Positions 5,759-8,996 of a stretch of DNA of 8,996 bases are shown here, one piece after another. The stretch lies in contig CAJTYK010000065.1 of NCBI GenBank assembly GCA_910584285.1, positions 1-8,996 of the forward strand, written 5' to 3'. How positions within the stretch are numbered: position 1 is the first letter of the stretch; each line of letters opens with the position of its first letter. The notes beneath the pieces were generated by a model, which was given only the letters and a program-made list of their open reading frames with translations, had not been told where the DNA came from and did not search any database. Source of the stretch: an uncultured Oscillospiraceae bacterium. GTDB taxonomy: Bacteria > Bacillota > Clostridia > Oscillospirales > Oscillospiraceae. The position numbers were made by a program, and so were the translations under genes.

Positions 5759-6355
5759 ATGGGGAAGCGAATGCCGTATACGCTCCGGCGTGGGATCTAC
5801 CGGGTGGGGAAAGCCCTGACGAAACCAGGGGCATTTATCCATGAGAAGGCCGCAAACGCAATCTACTCGGAAGCGGTACAGACGCTTTTATACGCCGTCG
5901 CGGCGGCCCTGCTGTTTGTCAGCACGCTGTCTGAGATCTTTTCTCCGAGAAGCACGATACACCCGGTTATCGTCATCCTTGTGGCGCTGCTCTTATTTGC
6001 CGCGCTCATACTTCTGATTGGCTTCACTGTTCCGGCGGTACTGTATATGATTTGCGCTGTAACGGCGCCCTTCGCGTACATAAACGAGCGCTGTACGCAA
6101 AAGCTGTCTGGCGGAGAGACTGGGGGCGGCCAAACTCGCCGGCCTGGCCCGGGCGGCGGGCCCAGGGAGCGGCCCGGGCTCGAGTTTGAGCAGGCCGAGG
6201 AGCTGTTTGGCGTGAAAGCGCCCTATACCAGGGATGAGGTCAGGGACGCCCGCAACAGATTGCTCAAAAAATATCACCCGGATATGGGCGGTTCGGAGGA
6301 ACTGACCAAGAAAATCAACGCGGCATACGAGCTCCTGATAAAGCACGCCTCTTGA
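5759..6355 (+). CDS. Small membrane protein with C-terminal J domain
   Basis: A 198-residue protein. A basic N-terminus (1-38) precedes two hydrophobic segments at about 39-60 and 68-104. A Gly/Pro/Arg-rich linker (118-140) leads to a J domain (about 143-196) with the HPD motif at 173-175, in the context LKKYHPDMGGSEE, needed to stimulate Hsp70 (DnaK) ATPase. With no G/F or zinc domain it is a class III (DnaJ-like) co-chaperone, probably recruiting DnaK to the membrane; its client is unknown. The start at 5759 is supported by GGGGAGG ten bases upstream; ATG 5771 is an alternative. It has its own promoter. Codon use is less GC-rich than its neighbours (more ATA, AAA and AGA codons), which may indicate a different origin. 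No convincing terminator follows. Confidence 0.8.
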   Translation: MGKRMPYTLRRGIYRVGKALTKPGAFIHEKAANAIYSEAVQTLLYAVAAALLFVSTLSEIFSPRSTIHPVIVILVALLLFAALILLIGFTVPAVLYMICAVTAPFAYINERCTQKLSGGETGGGQTRRPGPGGGPRERPGLEFEQAEELFGVKAPYTRDEVRDARNRLLKKYHPDMGGSEELTKKINAAYELLIKHAS

Positions 6356-6405
6356 CACGCCTCCTTTTTCCGCTTCCGACAAAATTTGCACCCGGCAGAG
6401 GGGGG

Positions 6406-6434
6406 TTGACTTTTGTATGAAATCGTACTATACT
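6406..6434 (+). promoter_or_regulatory. Promoter of the marR-MATE operon
   Basis: -35 TTGACT (6406-6411, five of six), an optimal 17-bp spacer and -10 TATACT (6429-6434, five of six). The whole spacer is one arm of the inverted repeat at 6412-6457, so a bound regulator would block polymerase. A start near 6441 gives a leader of about 31 nt with ribosome site GGGAGG (6458-6463), eight bases before ATG. Confidence 0.88.
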
Positions 6435-6457
6435 GTCAAAGTACGATTTCATACAAA
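6412..6457. promoter_or_regulatory. Perfect 17-bp inverted repeat flanking the -10 box: MarR operator pair
   Basis: Arm TTTGTATGAAATCGTAC (6412-6428) is perfectly complementary to GTACGATTTCATACAAA (6441-6457) across a 12-nt centre holding the -10 box. Each arm also contains a 14-bp near-palindrome with one mismatch, GTATGAAATCGTAC (6415-6428) and GTACGATTTCATAC (6441-6454), so this looks like two dimer sites 26 bp apart centre to centre. The likely ligand is the MarR protein encoded 15 bases downstream (autorepression). Confidence 0.85.
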
Positions 6458-6471
6458 GGGAGGCGCCGTCC

Positions 6472-6942
6472 ATGCCCCACGGATCCAAAGCCCTGCGCCG
6501 CTTCAACCACCTGTTCAACGAAACCACGGAGGCGTACCACGACGCCTCGGTTCGGCTGGGCCTGTCCCACAGCATGATGCAGATCCTCTATACCGTCTAT
6601 GACTACGGTGACGGCCGCCGCTGCCCCTTGCGGGAGGTGTGCGTCCAGACCGGGATCAGCAAGCAGACCATCAACTCCGCCCTGCGGAAGCTGGAGGGGG
6701 AGGGGATCGCCCGCCTGGAGCAGGCCGGAGGAAAACGGAAGGACGTGTGCCTGACGGAGCGGGGGCTGGCCCTGGCCGAGCGCACCGTGGCCCGGATCCT
6801 GGAGGTGGAGGACGGGGTGTTTGCCTCCTGGCAGCCGGAGGATGTGGAGGCGTACCTGACCCTCACTCAGCGGTATCTCACCGCCTTCCGTGAGGGGATT
6901 CAGAGCCTTGGAACAGAACGGGAGCGTCAGAACGAGCCATGA
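6472..6942 (+). CDS. MarR-family transcriptional repressor
   Basis: A 156-residue winged-helix regulator of normal MarR length. The dimerisation helices lie at both ends (about 5-28 and 122-145). The winged helix spans about 30-100, with recognition helix SKQTINSALRKLEGEG (63-78) and wing at 79-94 (GGKRKDVCLTERG, 86-98). Cysteines are at 51, 57 and 93; redox sensing is possible but cannot be judged. Proteins of this class usually repress a linked efflux gene until a lipophilic ligand binds. Its own promoter carries a double palindrome, and its stop overlaps the start of the MATE gene (ATGA), the arrangement of a self-regulated marR-MATE operon analogous to S. aureus mepR-mepA. ATG 6472 has GGGAGG eight bases upstream. 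Confidence 0.92.
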   Translation: MPHGSKALRRFNHLFNETTEAYHDASVRLGLSHSMMQILYTVYDYGDGRRCPLREVCVQTGISKQTINSALRKLEGEGIARLEQAGGKRKDVCLTERGLALAERTVARILEVEDGVFASWQPEDVEAYLTLTQRYLTAFREGIQSLGTERERQNEP

Positions 6943-8267
6943 TACAGCTATCCGATCATTTTGACTGCAAGCGCCTGCTGCGCTTCACCTTTCCCTCCAT
7001 CATCATGATGGTGTTTACCTCCATCTACGGGGTGGTGGACGGGTTTTTCGTGTCCAACTATGCAGGCAAGACCGCCTTCGCGGCGGTGAATTTCATCTTC
7101 CCAGTGCTGATTATCCTGGGCTGCGCCGGATTTATGCTGGGCACCGGTGGCAGCGCCCTCATCTCCAAAACCATGGGGGAGGGGAACATCAGAAAGGCCA
7201 ACGAGATTTTCTCCCTGCTGGTTTGGGCGGGGGGTGCGCTGGGCGTTGTGCTGGGGGCGGCAGGGATCGCCCTGCTGCCCGCCGTGGCCTCCCTGCTGGG
7301 GGCGGAGGGCCAGATGCGGGAGGACTGCGTGATCTACGGGCGGATCATCCTGGCGGCGCTGCCCTTCTATGTCCTTCAGATGGAGTTCCAGTGCCTGTTC
7401 GCTACGGCGGAAAAGCCCAAGCTGGGCCTTGCCGTCACGGTAGCGGCGGGGGTGACCAACATGGTGCTGGACGGCCTGCTTGTGGGGGCCTTCCGCTGGG
7501 GCGTGGTGGGCGCGGCGGCGGCCACCGCCGTCAGCCAGATGGTGGGCGGCGTGATCCCGCTGATCTACTTTGGCCGGGAGAACTCCAGCCTGCTGCGGCT
7601 GACCCGGTGCGGCTTCGACGGGCGGGCGCTGCTGGCCGCCTGCTCCAACGGCGCCTCCGAGCTGATGAGCAATATCTCCATGTCGGTGGTTTCCATGCTG
7701 TACAACGGCCAGCTCATGGCCAAGGCGGGGGAGGACGGCGTGGCGGCCTACGGGGTGCTGATGTATGTGAGCCTGGTATTTCAGGCCATTTTCATCGGCT
7801 ACGCCGTGGGGACGGCCCCGGTGGTGGGCTACCACTACGGCGCGGGCAACCAGGGAGAGCTGAATGGGCTGCTGCGGCGCAGCGCCGCCCTCATCGGCGG
7901 CTTCTCCGCGGCCATGTGTCTGGCGGGGGAGACGCTGGGGATGCCCCTGTCGGTGATCTTCGTGGGCTATGACCCGGATCTGCTGGACATGACCGCCCAC
8001 GCCTTCGCCATCTTCTCCGTGTCCTTCCTGTTCTCCGGCTTCGCCATCTTCGGCTCCTCCTTCTTCACCGCGCTGAACGACGGGCTCACCTCGGCGCTGA
8101 TCTCGTTTTTGCGCACGCTGGTGTTTCAGTGTGCGGCGGTGATGATCTTCCCCATGCTCTGGGGGCTGGACGGGATCTGGTGGTCTATCGTGGCGGCAGA
8201 GGTGATGGCGGTGGCGGTGACGCTGGCTTTTCTGGCGGCCAAGCGCAAGCGGTACGGGTACGCGTAA
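6939..8267 (+). CDS. MATE-family multidrug efflux transporter, MepA-like
   Basis: A 442-residue inner-membrane protein of normal MATE length with about twelve hydrophobic segments in two similar halves. Typical stretches are SIYGVVDGFFVSNYAG (28-43) with D34 in helix 1, GLLVGAFRWGVVGAAAATAVSQ split at 179-200, and the second-half counterpart FIGYAVGTAPVVGYHYGAGN (285-304). The family exports cationic or amphipathic drugs by Na+ or H+ antiport; which ion and drugs cannot be read here. The N-terminus resembles the MepA branch of bacterial MATE proteins. The start ATG 6939 overlaps the marR stop (ATGA) without a good ribosome site, so translation is probably coupled. The gene ends at a hairpin shared with the convergent oxidoreductase gene. 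Confidence 0.93.
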   Translation: MIQLSDHFDCKRLLRFTFPSIIMMVFTSIYGVVDGFFVSNYAGKTAFAAVNFIFPVLIILGCAGFMLGTGGSALISKTMGEGNIRKANEIFSLLVWAGGALGVVLGAAGIALLPAVASLLGAEGQMREDCVIYGRIILAALPFYVLQMEFQCLFATAEKPKLGLAVTVAAGVTNMVLDGLLVGAFRWGVVGAAAATAVSQMVGGVIPLIYFGRENSSLLRLTRCGFDGRALLAACSNGASELMSNISMSVVSMLYNGQLMAKAGEDGVAAYGVLMYVSLVFQAIFIGYAVGTAPVVGYHYGAGNQGELNGLLRRSAALIGGFSAAMCLAGETLGMPLSVIFVGYDPDLLDMTAHAFAIFSVSFLFSGFAIFGSSFFTALNDGLTSALISFLRTLVFQCAAVMIFPMLWGLDGIWWSIVAAEVMAVAVTLAFLAAKRKRYGYA

Positions 8268-8299
8268 AAAACGGGCGGCAGGGGAGACCTGCCGCCCGT
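8266..8299 (-). terminator. Intrinsic terminator between convergent genes
   Basis: A perfect 12-bp stem, ACGGGCGGCAGG (8271-8282) with CCTGCCGCCCGT (8288-8299), and loop GGAGA. On the minus strand the stem is followed by a run of T (complement of the A run 8266-8271), a textbook terminator for the oxidoreductase gene that reaches into the MATE stop codon. On the plus strand the T-tract is missing (CCGTCTATGG), so MATE termination there would be weaker. Confidence 0.85.
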
Positions 8300-8315
8300 C
8301 CGTCTATGGATGTAC

Positions 8316-8996
8316 TCAGAAGTCCGCCAAGGTGATGGTTCGGCCCCCGTCCAGCCGGGACGCCTCCGCGGCCAGGGCCATCACGTGGCTCTCCACCGAG
8401 GCGTCGATGCCGGTGAGGCTCTGGGCGCCGCCCTCCGCCATCAGCTTGCAGAAGGCCGCCATCAGGCCGAAGTCGCCGCCGCCATGGCCGGAATAGGCGC
8501 CGCCTTCCTCCCGTAGGTCGATAACCTCCTCCGGCCGGCCGAACCGGCGAATATGGAGGGTGTTTTGCTCCATGTCCCCTTCGATCTCTCCCTGGGTGCC
8601 GGTGACCTTGATGGTGCGGTGGCAGTCCTGGGTGAAGGCGGTCATGGTGAAGGTGGCGTGGATGTGGTTGGCAAACTCCAGGTTCACCGTCTGGTGATCC
8701 ACCACGTTGTTGTCACAGTGGAACACGCACCGGCCATAGGGCCCCGTGCGCAGGGCAGCCATAATCTTGTCCTCGTCCGGATCGCTGGCCAGCACGCCGC
8801 AGGGCCAGCCTGCCCCCCGGCCCCGTATGCCGGTGCGGGGGTCGGTGACATAGATCTTCTCCGCGTCATAGGGGCAGCCCTCCTTGCAGGCGCAGCCGTC
8901 CAGGCACCGCAGGACCGCCCCCTCCGGGGCGTTTTCCGCTTTGAAGTAGTCCAGGGAGCCGAAGCTCTGCACCCGCAGGCAGGGCTCCCCCGCCAG
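8316..8996 (-). CDS. Gfo/Idh/MocA-family oxidoreductase, C-terminal part (5' end outside window)
   Basis: The minus-strand frame is open from the right edge to the TGA at 8316-8318, giving the last 226 residues. The stretch GRCVFHCDNNVVDHQTVNLE (88-107), the strand pattern ATFTMTAF (114-121), VTGTQGEIEGDM (131-142) and GHGGGDFGLMAAF (170-182) match the substrate-binding C-terminal domain of Gfo/Idh/MocA dehydrogenases as I recall them. The NAD(P)-binding N-terminal Rossmann part is not in the window. Such enzymes oxidise or reduce sugars or cyclitols with NAD(P); the substrate is unknown. Four cysteines at 31, 35, 37 and 41, followed by PYDAEKIY, form a compact C-x3-C-x-C-x3-C cluster that may bind metal. 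A GTG at 8970-8972 is inside the domain and is not a start. The gene converges on the MATE gene. Confidence 0.87.
   Translation of the reverse strand: MAGEPCLRVQSFGSLDYFKAENAPEGAVLRCLDGCACKEGCPYDAEKIYVTDPRTGIRGRGAGWPCGVLASDPDEDKIMAALRTGPYGRCVFHCDNNVVDHQTVNLEFANHIHATFTMTAFTQDCHRTIKVTGTQGEIEGDMEQNTLHIRRFGRPEEVIDLREEGGAYSGHGGGDFGLMAAFCKLMAEGGAQSLTGIDASVESHVMALAAEASRLDGGRTITLADF

Noticed and set aside
6344..6363. 8-bp direct repeat CACGCCTC across the J-domain stop codon
   Set aside because: It is short, isolated and without any flanking mobile-element structure; probably chance.
6948..8000. Long antisense open frame (about 350 codons) opposite the MATE gene
   Set aside because: Its translation is low-complexity, rich in His, Gln and Gly with no domain or ribosome site; it is a by-product of GC-rich third positions in the MATE codons.

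Overview
This window looks like chromosomal DNA from a GC-rich anaerobic Firmicute, most likely a gut Oscillospiraceae-type clostridium (Flavonifractor/Lawsonibacter-like). That is an inference from GC-rich codon use, strong GGAGG ribosome sites, sigma-A-type TTGACA/TATAAT promoters and gene families common in that group. No rRNA, tRNA, CRISPR array, transposase or phage gene was seen.

Layout. (1) 1-612: the 3' part of a 6-phosphofructokinase gene, cut by the window edge. (2) 613-952: a gene-free stretch holding a chain of about nine short hairpins, four of them with identical TTC triloops (GAA on the other strand); this is the oddest DNA here. (3) 953-1666 (minus): a membrane-anchored XRE-type regulator, divergent from (4) 1959-2372, a four-helix DUF2871 membrane protein behind a near-consensus promoter. 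(5) 2654-5582: a tight four-gene unit with gaps of 5, 5 and 3 nt: a flavin split-barrel protein fused to a 2[4Fe-4S] ferredoxin, then the permease, substrate-binding lipoprotein and ATPase of an OpuC/EgtU-like quaternary-amine ABC importer. A promoter with a 14-bp palindrome precedes it and a strong hairpin terminator follows. (6) 5759-6355: a small membrane protein ending in a J domain. (7) 6472-8267: a MarR repressor overlapping a MATE efflux pump by ATGA, expressed from a promoter whose -10 box sits in the loop of a perfect 17-bp inverted repeat. (8) 8316-8996 (minus): the 3' part of a Gfo/Idh/MocA-type oxidoreductase, convergent with the MATE gene over a shared hairpin terminator.

How the parts work together. 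The redox protein and the importer are probably co-transcribed, which suggests that the imported compound (betaine, carnitine, choline or ergothioneine-like) is linked to a flavin/iron-sulphur reaction. The MarR-MATE pair reads as a self-regulated drug or toxin export operon. The other genes look independently expressed. The best candidates for something undescribed are the 613-845 hairpin chain and the redox-protein/importer operon.
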